Source: an uncultured Clostridia bacterium
GTDB taxonomy: Bacteria > Bacillota > Clostridia > Oscillospirales > Acutalibacteraceae
DNA length: 44,187 nt
Assembly: GCA_937901145.1 (NCBI GenBank)
Contig: CALCHE010000005.1
Span: 1-44,187, forward strand
Reading direction: 5' to 3'
Shown here in pieces: positions 25,521-33,563 of the stretch. The position numbers and the translations under genes are program-made. The notes under the pieces were generated by a model. The model searched no databases, was not told the origin of the DNA, and saw only the letters and a list, made by a program, of their open reading frames with translations. Every line of letters begins with the position of its first letter. Position 1 is the stretch's first letter.

Positions 25521-26798
25521 TTATTTCGTTTTAACGGTAAGCACGTCGCTCTTTTCTGTTCTGTGGATTTCTCCGTCGTGCTTGTAATAGCCCTGAACAT
25601 AGAACTTGTAGCTTTTACCTGACTTAAGACCCTTTACTGTGTAGGAGATCTGTTCGAAATCCTTCACGGTTTTTATGCGGACCCATTCGCCTTCCTTTTT
25701 AATGTAGACATAATAGCCGGTTGCCCAGGATAACTGTTTCCAGTTAAGTCTCACAGAATGCTCGCCGGTTCTTGATGCCTTGAGCTTAGCTATTTTTTTA
25801 GCGGTGAAGTCCTCTACTGTGAAGGAAGCAACCGCCTCTTTGGTTTTCTCACCGCACTGAACGCAGATGAGAGTTTTTCTGCCCTTTTCCACTGTGGTGG
25901 GCTGTTTGGTTACCGTTTCTCTGTACTCGTGTGTTTCACAGTTAACGGTGAAGTAAACTGAATTACTTTTTTCGTTTATATCCGTTGCACTGTTTTCGGC
26001 ACGGACATAAGCTTTGTATTCGCCTGTGGTAAGTTTTGAAGCCTTGATGTTCTTTTTAAGGCTTTCACCTGAAATGCGGTAGGTTCTGGCACTGTTCCAG
26101 TTCCATTCCCCGCTTTTTTCGTTCTTCTTTGCTATACGAAGAACATATCTGTCAGCATCTTTACCTGCTGAAGTCCACTTGAAATTAAGTGTTTCGTCGA
26201 TGTCGATGGATGTGTCCTTTTCAGCGATTGTAAGGGAAAACTCGGAAAGCTCTTTGTTACCGTAGGTTTTCCAGTACCTGTTCTTTGCAGCGTTACCTCT
26301 GGAAATAGCCTTTGAGTATCTGTTGCCAGGTACTTCAAAGTAGTAGCACCAGTAGTGGGCTGCATTGTAAGCGCCTTGAGCTGTGTCGGGAACATTCTTA
26401 AGGTAATCGTAGATGTAACCGTAAGCCTTGCTGCTGAGTTCTTTTTTCAGGTAGCTGAACTGTCCTTCTACTGAAAGGTAGCTCAGACCCTTTTTACTGC
26501 AGTGTGAACGCAGGGCTGAAAATCTTCCGCCGTTCCACTGACACAAACCGCCGCTTAAAAGTCCGTTTGTATCAACGATAACGAGTCTGGGGTTAAAATC
26601 TGATTCCTCTTCGATGTTTGCCATAACTCCGCAAGCCGCCGCTGAGTTAAGGTTCATCTCATCTGTGAGATATGAGAAGATTTCTGTTTTTAAACTTTCT
26701 TTGTTGCTGGAACTTGCATTTGCTGAGAGTGGTACGATTGCGGCTAAAATAACAAGAGTAAATGCAGTGAGCATCACCTTTGTTAAGGCCTTTTTCAT
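25521..26798 (-). CDS. Secreted lysozyme-like protein with Fn3 domain
   Basis: A 425-aa secreted protein. The signal peptide covers about residues 1-28 (LSANA). A phage-tail-lysozyme-like domain (Phage_lysozyme2 type) spans about 36-170, with ANIEEESDFNP giving a likely catalytic Glu65 and GLCQWNGGR (84-92) as the second family motif. An Ig-like or Fn3-like segment runs about 185-285. A short Cys/His motif (CETHEY then CVQCG, about 286-320) and a C-terminal Fn3 domain (about 335-425) follow. It would cleave peptidoglycan outside the cell. AGAGGTGAT precedes the ATG. It has its own promoter and a very long leader. Confidence 0.85.
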   Translation of the reverse strand: MKKALTKVMLTAFTLVILAAIVPLSANASSSNKESLKTEIFSYLTDEMNLNSAAACGVMANIEEESDFNPRLVIVDTNGLLSGGLCQWNGGRFSALRSHCSKKGLSYLSVEGQFSYLKKELSSKAYGYIYDYLKNVPDTAQGAYNAAHYWCYYFEVPGNRYSKAISRGNAAKNRYWKTYGNKELSEFSLTIAEKDTSIDIDETLNFKWTSAGKDADRYVLRIAKKNEKSGEWNWNSARTYRISGESLKKNIKASKLTTGEYKAYVRAENSATDINEKSNSVYFTVNCETHEYRETVTKQPTTVEKGRKTLICVQCGEKTKEAVASFTVEDFTAKKIAKLKASRTGEHSVRLNWKQLSWATGYYVYIKKEGEWVRIKTVKDFEQISYTVKGLKSGKSYKFYVQGYYKHDGEIHRTEKSDVLTVKTK

Positions 26799-27088
26799 TT
26801 TATCACCTCTGATATTTTTTTGCGGAAGGCTTCCTTCTCTCTGAAAAGAAACTCACCGCGGCAGGTTGACCGCCCGAAAAATGATTTATATAGGACTCGC
26901 ATTTTGAATTTGCATAGACCGTAACGAAACACAAAATACACTTTCTTTAAAATATAGTTTGTTTTCTTATGGGTTTTTGCCGGTGTTCCGCCCGTGTCTC
27001 TGACCGTGCAGATGCGAATCTCAGCCGTCTTTTGCCTGCCTGAATGAACTTGAAAAATTCATTTTTTACTTTTTCCATATAGGCAACA
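26799..27088 (-). promoter_or_regulatory. ~290-nt structured leader of the lysozyme-like gene
   Basis: Between the promoter and the start codon lies a non-coding leader with two GC-rich islands in AT-rich sequence, at 26,857-26,880 and 26,975-27,050. Both contain CGGGCGG followed by a short inverted partner (GCGG/CCGC; CGG/CCG), and an AGAT/ATCT hairpin lies in the second. c-di-AMP (ydaO) riboswitches often control such hydrolases, but I cannot find that consensus here. A riboswitch of another or unknown type is possible. Confidence 0.4.
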
Positions 27089-27094
27089 GGGGGT

Positions 27095-27123
27095 ATTATA
27101 TTGATTTTTGACCCGTTTGTCAA
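27095..27123 (-). promoter_or_regulatory. Consensus promoter for the lysozyme-like gene
   Basis: On the minus strand TTGACA (27123-27118), a 17-bp spacer and TATAAT (27100-27095): a perfect match to the sigma-A consensus. Confidence 0.8.
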
Positions 27124-27306
27124 ATTTTAAACATCAAAAGTGATTTTATTTTCTTTTTAAGAAATAGCAAAAATGACGAAAAAGAAGGTTTTATTGTGCA
27201 ATATAAACAAAAAAAACTGTCTTGTTTTGTCTTATGTATATATTGAGCCAAAAATGGGATTTTTGGCAAAAATAGCTCTTTTTGTGTACTTTGCATAAAT
27301 AAGAAA

Positions 27307-27338
27307 CTCCGAAACTTCATTTTTTGGGAGTTTCGGAG
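27307..27338 (-). terminator. Hairpin terminator after proS
   Basis: A 10-bp stem CTCCGAAACT/AGTTTCGGAG with a 12-nt loop. On the minus strand it is followed by TTTCTTATTTAT, an imperfect T tract. Confidence 0.6.
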
Positions 27339-27368
27339 ACAAAATAGACATATTTCTTCTTTTTTCGA

Positions 27369-28811
27369 TTAATACGCTTTACCCCAGTAAACTAAATGCT
27401 TAGCTTCCTTACCGCAGCAAACGCATTTTTCGCTGATTTTTTCCTGGACGAGAGGCATACAGCGTGAGCCGACACCTGTGATTTCCTTGACCTTGTCCTC
27501 ACATTCTTCATCACCGCACCACATAGCCTTGATAAAGCCGTCACCGTTATTTTCGAGAGCAGCTGTGATTTCATCGAGAGTGGTACATGCATAGGTTCTC
27601 TTTTCTCTGTTTGCGAGAGCCTTTTCGTAAATGCCGGTGTTAACTTCTTCGAGCTTTGCCTTTACTGTATCTGCCAGACCCTCGAGAGAAACGAACTCTT
27701 TTTCTCTGTTATGACGGGTAACGGTTACACACTGACCGTTTTCGATGTCACGGGGTCCGAGCTCGATTCTTACGGGAACACCCTTCATTTCATATTCGGA
27801 GTACTTCCAGCCTGCGGAGTTGTTTGAGTCGTCAAGCTTAACTCTGATTCCTGCATCTGCGAGAGCCTGTCTTACTTCCTCTGCCTTTTCCAGAACACCG
27901 GGTTTATGCTGTGCCACAGGGATGATGACTGCCTGAATGGGAGCCACAGCGGGAGGAAGGACGAGACCGTTATCGTCACCGTGGGTCATAATGATGGCAC
28001 CGATGAGACGGGTAGTAACACCCCATGAGGTCTGATGGGGATATTCCAGCTTGTTTTCCTTGCTCTGATACTGAATGCCGAAGGCTTTAGCAAAGCCGTC
28101 ACCGAAATAGTGAGAGGTACCTGCCTGTAAAGCCTTACCGTCGTGCATAAGAGCCTCGATGGCATAGGTGGAAACAGCACCTGCAAATTTGTCGCTTTCG
28201 GTCTTTTTACCCTTAATTACGGGCATGGCGAGGTATTTTTCACAGAAGTCAGCATAAACATTGAGCATCTTTTCTGTTTCGATAATGGCTTCCTCGGCTG
28301 TAGCGTGGATGGTGTGACCCTCCTGCCAGAGGAATTCTCTGGAGCGAAGGAAGGGACGGGTGGTTTTTTCCCATCTTACTACGCTTACCCACTGATTGTA
28401 AAGTTTGGGGAGATCTCTGTGAGAGTGGATGATGTTAGCATAATGCTCACAGAAGAGTGTTTCTGAGGTGGGACGTACACAGAGCTTTTCTTCTAACTTT
28501 TCAGTACCGCCGTGAGTTACCCAGGCTACCTCGGGAGCGAAGCCCTCTACGTGATCCTTTTCCTTCTGGAGAAGGGATTCGGGGATAAACATAGGCATAC
28601 ATACGTTTTCGTGGCCTGTAGCCTTGAACATACCATCGAGTATTCTCTGGATGTTTTCCCATATTGCATAGCCGTAGGGGCGGATAACCATACAGCCCTT
28701 AACGCTTGTGTATTCGATGAGCTCTGCTTTCTTTACGATGTCGGTATACCATTTCGCAAAGTCTTCTTCCATCGAGGTAATTTCCTCGACCATTTTTTTG
28801 TCGTTTGCCAT
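27369..28811 (-). CDS. proS: Prolyl-tRNA synthetase, archaeal/eukaryotic type
   Basis: A 480-aa class II synthetase that charges tRNA-Pro. The length and layout are those of the archaeal/eukaryotic-type ProRS: no INS editing insert between motifs 2 and 3, and a C-terminal zinc-binding extension (CGDEECEDKV, then CVCCG near the end) finishing in a Tyr. Motif 2 is seen in VSVVRWEKTTRPFLRSREFLWQEGHT, and motif 3 near PVRIELGPRDI is followed by the anticodon-binding domain. AGGAAG precedes the ATG. The gene lies after ileS, separated by a hairpin and an AT-rich repeat region. Some Clostridia use this type instead of the bacterial one. Confidence 0.95.
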   Translation of the reverse strand: MANDKKMVEEITSMEEDFAKWYTDIVKKAELIEYTSVKGCMVIRPYGYAIWENIQRILDGMFKATGHENVCMPMFIPESLLQKEKDHVEGFAPEVAWVTHGGTEKLEEKLCVRPTSETLFCEHYANIIHSHRDLPKLYNQWVSVVRWEKTTRPFLRSREFLWQEGHTIHATAEEAIIETEKMLNVYADFCEKYLAMPVIKGKKTESDKFAGAVSTYAIEALMHDGKALQAGTSHYFGDGFAKAFGIQYQSKENKLEYPHQTSWGVTTRLIGAIIMTHGDDNGLVLPPAVAPIQAVIIPVAQHKPGVLEKAEEVRQALADAGIRVKLDDSNNSAGWKYSEYEMKGVPVRIELGPRDIENGQCVTVTRHNREKEFVSLEGLADTVKAKLEEVNTGIYEKALANREKRTYACTTLDEITAALENNGDGFIKAMWCGDEECEDKVKEITGVGSRCMPLVQEKISEKCVCCGKEAKHLVYWGKAY

Positions 28812-28830
28812 TGGTTTTTCTTCCTTTCGT

Positions 28831-28914
28831 TATACTATATATAATAGTATAGGAAATCGCATACAAAAGACATATATAATAGTATGCAAAAATACATATA
28901 TATAATAGTATAGG
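28831..28914. repeat. Three AT-rich repeats in the proS promoter region
   Basis: The motif TATATAATAGTAT occurs three times (28,837-28,852, 28,872-28,886, 28,896-28,914). The first copy forms a TATACTA/TAGTATA palindrome and the second a GCATAC/GTATGC one. On the minus strand the repeats give several overlapping -10-like hexamers, so the exact proS promoter is unclear. Confidence 0.6.
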
Positions 28915-28935
28915 GATTTTATAAATTCGGGCTAA

Positions 28936-28963
28936 TCAACCCACAGAAAAGACTGTGGGTTGA
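28936..28963 (-). terminator. Hairpin between ileS and proS
   Basis: An 11-bp perfect stem TCAACCCACAG/CTGTGGGTTGA with a 6-nt loop, 13 bp past the ileS stop. There is no T run on either strand, so it may be a weak terminator or an RNA stabiliser. Confidence 0.5.
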
Positions 28964-28975
28964 AATAAATCTGAT

Positions 28976-31900
28976 TTAAGCTTTCTTTACTGCAAGAGTA
29001 ACCTCAGCATCGCCGAGTGCTACGGTCTTTGCGAGATCTGCTGCGATTTCTTCTCCGAAGAGGATGTCGTCAGCTAAAAGCTCAGAAGCCATATGCTCTT
29101 TGCTTTCCTTGAGAGCTGTGAGAACAGCCTCGTCAGCAGTGGAAAGAGCCATAACTACTCTCTGCTCAACCTCGTATCCTGCTTCCTTGCGGATAAGCTG
29201 ACACTGACGGATAACGTCACGGACGGTGCCTTCCTTGATGAGTTCATCGGTGAGAACTACATCCAGACCGATAACGGTGCCTTCCTGACCCTCAGCGGAA
29301 ACGATACCTTCCTTAGTCTTTGACATAACGGTGAAGATGCCGCCGTCATAAGCTTCGTCAAAGCCCTTAACGAGTACCTTTTCGCCTGCTTTAACCTTAG
29401 CGGTGTATTCAGCCATTTCTTCTGCTGTTGCAGCCTCGAGAGCCTGCTTCATTTTGTTTACGTTCTGTTTGAGAACTGCACCGGCAACCTTGAAGTTAAC
29501 CATAAGGTAGTTATCCTCGAGAACACTGCTGTCGGTGATGTATTCGAGAGCTTTGATGTTAAGCTCGTCGAGAATGTTCTTTTCGTAAACCTTGATTTTA
29601 TCTGTCTTGTCTGCTTCTGCGCAAACGAAAAGCTTACTGAGAGGCTGTCTGACCTTAATCTGATGCTCGTTACGCAGCTTAAGAGCTACAGCGATAACGT
29701 CACGGGCAAAGGCTGTGTCAGCGATGATGCCGTCATCCTCGAAGCCTTCGAGAACTGTGGGCCAGTCGCTAAGGTGAACTGAAAGCTCGCTTGAAGGAAG
29801 AACGCGTCTTGTGAGGTTCTGCCAGATGCTTTCTGTCATGAAGGGAATGATGGGAGCCATTACCTTAACGCAGGTATTGAGTGCGTTGAAGAGTGTCCAG
29901 TAGGCGATCATCTTATCAGCTTCGTCACCTGTTTTCCAGAAACGGCGACGGTTGGTTCTGATGTACCAGTTGGAGATGTCGTCAACGAAAATTTCAAAGT
30001 CCTTGATAACATTGTATGCCTTGTAGTCGTCCATCTGAGCAGTTGCCTTTTTGATGAAGTCGTTGGTTCTTACTACGAGCCATTTGTCTGTTACGGCCAT
30101 TTTGCTCTTATCGGGTGTGTAGCCCTCAAAGTTGGGCTTATCGATACGGGCATAGGTTTCAAAGAAGGTGTAGATGTTCCAGAAGCCGAGGAGCTTTCTT
30201 CTTGCTTCGTCGCCAAGATTGAAGCCGAAGCGTACATCGTTTGCTACGGGACCGCCAGCATAGAGATAACGGACGGTGTCAGCACCGATTTTTTCTGCTG
30301 CTTCGTCGAAGCGGATCATAAAGCCTGTCTTTGAGAACTTCTCACCGCTTTCCTGAACAACACTTGAGTGGCAGAGAACTCTTTCATAGGGAGCCTTGTC
30401 CTCGAGAACTGTGCTCATAAAGAGGAGTGAGTAGAACCAGAGACGAACCTGCTCACGCATTTCAACAACCCATTCTGCGGGGAAGTTCTTTCTCCATTCT
30501 TCCTTATCGGTGAAATAGCCTGTGGTTGAGAAGGGAACGATACCTGCATCGAGCCATACGTCGCCGACATCGGTGATTCTCTTTACATTCTTACCGCACT
30601 TGGGACATTTGATTTCGATTTCGTCGATCCAGGGTCTGTGAAGCTCGGGAAGAGCGTCAACCTTGGCAGGATCAACTGCGAGGCTCTTAAGCTCGTCGAT
30701 GGAGCCTACTACGTGAACATTACCGCAGTCCTCACATACATAGAAGGGGAGGGGCATACCGTAGTAACGCTTACGTGAAATATTCCAGTTACCCATATTG
30801 TTGAGCCAGTCAAGCATTCTCTTACCGTTTGATTCGGGTTCCCATTTAACGCTCATAGCGTTTCTGATAAGTCTGGGCTTAAGCTCTTCTGTAGCGATGA
30901 ACCAGGAGGGAACGAGTCTGTAGATAAGCTCTTCCTTACATCTCCAGCATACGGGGTAGCTGTGCTCGTGAGGCTTAACGAGGTAAAGCTTGTCTCTCTG
31001 TTTGAGCTCTTCGAATACTTCGTCAGCGATAGTCTTTGAGTTTTTACCGGTAAAGAAGCCGAAGCCCTTAAGGAAGATACCCATATCGTCTACGGGCATA
31101 ATTTCGGGGAGACCGAGTCTCTTACCGAGCTCATTATCTTCCGCACCGCAGCCGGGAGCGATGTGAACTACGCCTGTACCTTCTTCGGCGTCAACGTCTT
31201 CCCATGCTACGATTTTATGTTCGAAGCCCTGCTGTGCCTCTAATTCGGGGAAGCAGGTGTCGTATTTTTTGCCTACGAGCTCTTCGCCCTTGAACATACG
31301 GAGAACCTCGAGCTTGTCGTCGCCAAGATATTTGATTGCGTTCTTAGCAAGAATGAGAGTTTTCTCGTCGCTCTTTACCTTAACCTCAACATAGTCGATT
31401 TCAGGGTTAACTGCTAAAGCTACGTTTGAAGAAAGAGTCCAGGGAGTAGTGGTCCATACGACGATTTTGCTGTCTGTACCTTCGATGGGGAGCTTGAAGA
31501 AAACAGAGTTATGAGTAACGGTCTTATAAGAACCGGTCATTTCGTGCTCTGAAAGAGAGGTACCGCAGCGGGGACACCAGGGCATAGGCTTATATTCTCT
31601 TTTGATCCAGCCGTTTTCGTCGCAGGTCTTAAGGAAGTGCCAGATGCTGGTGATATTGAGGTCTGTGTTTGTGTAGTAGGAGTTATCCCACTGCATCCAC
31701 TGACCGAGTCTCTTTGACTGCTCGGTGATAACACCTGAGTACTGCTTAACACGGTCTACACAGTTCTTTGTGAATTTGTCGATACCGTAATCCTCGATAT
31801 CCTTCTTTGATTCGAAGCCGAGCTCCTTTTCTACGCCGACCTCAACCCAGAGACCCTGGCTGTCGAAGCCGTTCTGACAGCGGCAGGAGTAGCCTCTCAT

Positions 31901-32116
31901 TGATTTGTAGCGGATGAAGGTATCCTTGAGAGTACGACCCCATGCATGGTGGATACCCATAGGATTATTCGCTGTGATAGGTCCGTCGATGAAACGGAAG
32001 CGGGGCTTGTCTTTATTTTTTTCTTTACGCTTATTGTAGCAATCGTTTTCTTCCCAGAACTTTAAAACTTCGTGTTCCATGTCGATAAAACTGTTGCTTT
32101 TTTCGATTTCTGCCAT
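28976..32116 (-). CDS. ileS: Isoleucyl-tRNA synthetase with altered signature motifs
   Basis: A 1046-aa class I synthetase of IleRS2 (eukaryotic-like) size. The HIGH motif, normally in a PHYGH-like context, reads GIHH (residues 54-57 in NPMGIHHAWGR): its first and third residues are swapped. The KMSKS motif reads KFSKT (593-597). The CP1 editing domain is present, with WTTTPWTLSSN (221-231) and GVVHIAPGCGAED (315-327). Cys pairs at 181-184 and 504-507 may bind zinc. The ATG at 32116 has GGAGG eight bases upstream and gives the usual short N-terminus; an in-frame start 42 bp earlier lacks one. The swap matches IleRS2 variants reported as hyper-resistant to mupirocin; resistance here is inference. 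Confidence 0.93.
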   Translation of the reverse strand: MAEIEKSNSFIDMEHEVLKFWEENDCYNKRKEKNKDKPRFRFIDGPITANNPMGIHHAWGRTLKDTFIRYKSMRGYSCRCQNGFDSQGLWVEVGVEKELGFESKKDIEDYGIDKFTKNCVDRVKQYSGVITEQSKRLGQWMQWDNSYYTNTDLNITSIWHFLKTCDENGWIKREYKPMPWCPRCGTSLSEHEMTGSYKTVTHNSVFFKLPIEGTDSKIVVWTTTPWTLSSNVALAVNPEIDYVEVKVKSDEKTLILAKNAIKYLGDDKLEVLRMFKGEELVGKKYDTCFPELEAQQGFEHKIVAWEDVDAEEGTGVVHIAPGCGAEDNELGKRLGLPEIMPVDDMGIFLKGFGFFTGKNSKTIADEVFEELKQRDKLYLVKPHEHSYPVCWRCKEELIYRLVPSWFIATEELKPRLIRNAMSVKWEPESNGKRMLDWLNNMGNWNISRKRYYGMPLPFYVCEDCGNVHVVGSIDELKSLAVDPAKVDALPELHRPWIDEIEIKCPKCGKNVKRITDVGDVWLDAGIVPFSTTGYFTDKEEWRKNFPAEWVVEMREQVRLWFYSLLFMSTVLEDKAPYERVLCHSSVVQESGEKFSKTGFMIRFDEAAEKIGADTVRYLYAGGPVANDVRFGFNLGDEARRKLLGFWNIYTFFETYARIDKPNFEGYTPDKSKMAVTDKWLVVRTNDFIKKATAQMDDYKAYNVIKDFEIFVDDISNWYIRTNRRRFWKTGDEADKMIAYWTLFNALNTCVKVMAPIIPFMTESIWQNLTRRVLPSSELSVHLSDWPTVLEGFEDDGIIADTAFARDVIAVALKLRNEHQIKVRQPLSKLFVCAEADKTDKIKVYEKNILDELNIKALEYITDSSVLEDNYLMVNFKVAGAVLKQNVNKMKQALEAATAEEMAEYTAKVKAGEKVLVKGFDEAYDGGIFTVMSKTKEGIVSAEGQEGTVIGLDVVLTDELIKEGTVRDVIRQCQLIRKEAGYEVEQRVVMALSTADEAVLTALKESKEHMASELLADDILFGEEIAADLAKTVALGDAEVTLAVKKA

Positions 32117-32181
32117 AGTAGAATCCTCCGTAATTTTTTTAGGTATCATAAAAAACACGATACCAATTTACATACTCAATT

Positions 32182-32210
32182 AGTATACTATAATATAAAA
32201 AGATTTGCAA
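32182..32210 (-). promoter_or_regulatory. Promoter for ileS
   Basis: On the minus strand TTGCAA (32210-32205), a 17-bp spacer and TATACT (32187-32182). No T-box element is seen between it and ileS. Confidence 0.5.
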
Positions 32211-32304
32211 GAAGTTTGAGGAAGTTTATGGACGAAAAAATGAAAAAATTTAACTCTATTTATGGTGAAAAGATAAATAATAAGTTAATATTGTTCCGCT
32301 TATA

Positions 32305-32332
32305 TTGACCCCACAGAAAAAATGAGTATCAT
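32305..32332 (+). promoter_or_regulatory. Promoter for the 46-aa secreted peptide
   Basis: TTGACC (32305-32310), a 16-bp spacer and TATCAT (32327-32332). Confidence 0.55.
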
Positions 32333-32364
32333 CATAGGTGTAAGAACAGAAAAGGAGGTGCAGA

Positions 32365-32505
32365 ATGAACAAACCCAGAAGAATAATTTCCATACTTTTA
32401 ACAGCTGTGCTGATGGTTACCTTCGCCGTAGCCGCTGTAGCCGCAGACGATGAAACAGACTTAAAGGATGTAAAAAAGATTATAAGTATAAATGAACATA
32501 AATAA
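32365..32505 (+). CDS. Small secreted peptide (46 aa)
   Basis: A 46-codon gene from ATG (32365) to TAA, preceded by AAAGGAGGTG at ideal spacing. It has a promoter upstream and a terminator four bases after the stop, so it is a complete single-gene unit. The first 26-27 residues form a signal peptide: MNKPRR, then a hydrophobic core ending AAVAA. The mature part would be about 20 residues, acidic at its start (DDETD) and Lys/Ile-rich at the end. No family is recognised. It could be a signalling or surface-active peptide, which is speculation. Confidence 0.72.
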   Translation: MNKPRRIISILLTAVLMVTFAVAAVAADDETDLKDVKKIISINEHK

Positions 32506-32508
32506 TAT

Positions 32509-32537
32509 GAGAGGACAGTGAGAGCTGTTCTCTTTTT
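32509..32537 (+). terminator. Terminator after the 46-aa peptide gene
   Basis: Stem GAGAGGACAG/CTGTTCTC with one G-T pair and a small offset, followed by six T. Confidence 0.75.
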
Positions 32538-32552
32538 TGTTCGGTCAAGACA

Positions 32553-32588
32553 GAAAAATACCCGTCGGGAAGAGTATTCCTGACGGGT
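32553..32588 (-). terminator. Terminator after the membrane protein gene
   Basis: Stem ACCCGTC-GGAA with TTCC-GACGGGT, broken by mismatches, followed on the minus strand by ATTTTTC. It lies just past the stop at 32599. Confidence 0.7.
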
Positions 32589-32598
32589 GTTTGTATTC

Positions 32599-33159
32599 TT
32601 AAAGGTTCAAAAAGGGAGGAGCGCTTATGGATTCTGTATAGATGCGGTATTCCTCATATAAATAGGGGCTGAAAAAGCATAGAAACGTACCTGCCAAAGA
32701 GAGTAGACAAATCGGTATGAGCGTGTATCTTTTTATTTTTATAAGCCTTATAATATCATAGACGGCTTTGATAATTCCGAGTACGGCAAAATAAAGAAAG
32801 AGCATTTCACCGTCACAAAAACTGCCTGTAAAGTTTTTACATAAAAACACGTAGATAACGAAAAACAGAGTTATGGCAAAGGGTAAGGGGATGAAAAAAC
32901 CGTCGGGAATATCAGTTCTTTTGTAAAGCACTGTCTCTGCGATAATGAGCAGAAGCAATCCAATAAACATTACACTGAGGGTTAATATCAGAGAAATTGT
33001 TACACCGTGACCGTACAGGTAATCCAGATTCTGTTTTACACAGATATTTATTACTGCTCTTTCAGTGCTGACGGCCCCAAAAAAGGTTAAAACATACAGT
33101 GCTGAAAAGCAGATGAACAGAAGGGTTTTTACGGGTAAGGTAAGGTGTTTTTTAGTCAT
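32599..33159 (-). CDS. Integral membrane protein of unknown function
   Basis: A 186-aa hydrophobic protein with about five TM helices (near residues 10-30, 50-75, 88-110, 118-138 and 145-165) and short polar loops. No family motif is recognised. I chose the ATG at 33159 over an in-frame GTG at 33171, because AGGAG lies 11 bases before the ATG but is too close to the GTG. It is a single gene, ended by a terminator, and convergent with the 46-aa peptide gene. Confidence 0.65.
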   Translation of the reverse strand: MTKKHLTLPVKTLLFICFSALYVLTFFGAVSTERAVINICVKQNLDYLYGHGVTISLILTLSVMFIGLLLLIIAETVLYKRTDIPDGFFIPLPFAITLFFVIYVFLCKNFTGSFCDGEMLFLYFAVLGIIKAVYDIIRLIKIKRYTLIPICLLSLAGTFLCFFSPYLYEEYRIYTESISAPPFLNL

Positions 33160-33288
33160 ATCAATCTTCACTCCTTTATATTTAGTATAATAACGTACAA
33201 GGTTAAATTTTACAATAAAAACAGTGGCAAAGTAAGAAAATCTTAAGATGTGCGGTTAGTGTTTGCAGAAAAAAATATCCCCTCTCTG

Positions 33289-33317
33289 TTGACAAAAGAG
33301 GAGAATTCATATATAAT
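33289..33317 (+). promoter_or_regulatory. Perfect promoter for the antisense RNA
   Basis: TTGACA (33289-33294), a 17-bp spacer and TATAAT (33312-33317). The -35 region lies in a dyad (CCTCTC...GAGGAG). The same TTGACAAA-GAGGAGA layout occurs at 38,731. Confidence 0.85.
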
Positions 33318-33323
33318 AAAAGT

Positions 33324-33410
33324 GTAATAAGGCAAAGCGTGTAAACAGCTAGCCTAAAGTGTTGTTATAAAAATAACCGCAACCTTGGCAGAGGGCGGTT
33401 ATTTTTTTAT
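33324..33410 (+). ncRNA. Candidate type I antitoxin RNA (~85 nt)
   Basis: The RNA would run from the consensus promoter to a terminator hairpin and contains no open frame with a ribosome site. Its last 12 bases are antisense to the 3' end of the small hydrophobic gene on the other strand, including the stop codon. This is the architecture of txpA/RatA and bsrG/SR4 pairs, where the RNA antitoxin overlaps the toxin mRNA tail. The start near 33324 is estimated from the -10 box. Its first bases (GTAATAAGGC) match the 5' leader of the opposite transcript. Confidence 0.65.
33373..33410. terminator. Bidirectional terminator of the toxin-antitoxin locus
   Basis: Stem ATAACCGC/GCGGTTAT with a 14-nt loop. 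There are T runs on both sides (TTTTTTT on plus, TTTTTAT on minus), so both the antisense RNA and the toxin mRNA can end here. Confidence 0.8.
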
Positions 33411-33470
33411 GCTCTGAATGTAGCCTGTGGCCACAATAAGTACTAAAATCATAAGAAAGTAATACTCCAT
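33399..33470 (-). CDS. Candidate type I toxin, 23-aa hydrophobic peptide
   Basis: A 23-codon gene: start MEYYFLMILVLIV, one TM helix, and a basic tail ending SIKK before TAA. GGGGGTGAT precedes the ATG at good spacing. The mRNA has a consensus promoter about 95 bp upstream and a long folded leader, as usual for type I toxins, which hide their ribosome site. The 3' end overlaps the antisense RNA. Size and composition fit membrane-acting type I toxins and holin-like toxin peptides, though I cannot name its family. Confidence 0.65.
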   Translation of the reverse strand: MEYYFLMILVLIVATGYIQSIKK

Positions 33471-33557
33471 AGCATCACCCCCTTAAAGAAATGAGAGGGC
33501 AAATGCCCTCTTGAGAGTGAGGGCTAACCGCTTACTGTTAGGCTCCGCCTTATTACG
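33471..33557 (-). promoter_or_regulatory. Structured 5' leader of the toxin mRNA
   Basis: About 87 nt with two hairpins: CTAAC/GTTAG around 33,516-33,542 and a perfect GAGGGC/GCCCTC stem at 33,495-33,510. The latter lies close to the ribosome site. It may restrain translation. Confidence 0.5.
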
Positions 33558-33563
33558 GTACGC

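Noticed and set aside
26799..27088. c-di-AMP (ydaO) riboswitch
   Set aside because: There are faint similarities such as GGCGGAAC and GTCAACCTG, but the conserved GGGGAACC, GGGGTGAA and GTCAGCTAACC elements are missing.
28831..28914. CRISPR array
   Set aside because: Three short AT-rich repeats with irregular spacing and no cas genes; no array is seen elsewhere in the window either.
32117..32210. T-box leader for ileS (and likewise for proS at 28,812-28,975)
   Set aside because: No TGGNACCGCG T-box sequence or stem I specifier structure is visible, and the leaders are short.
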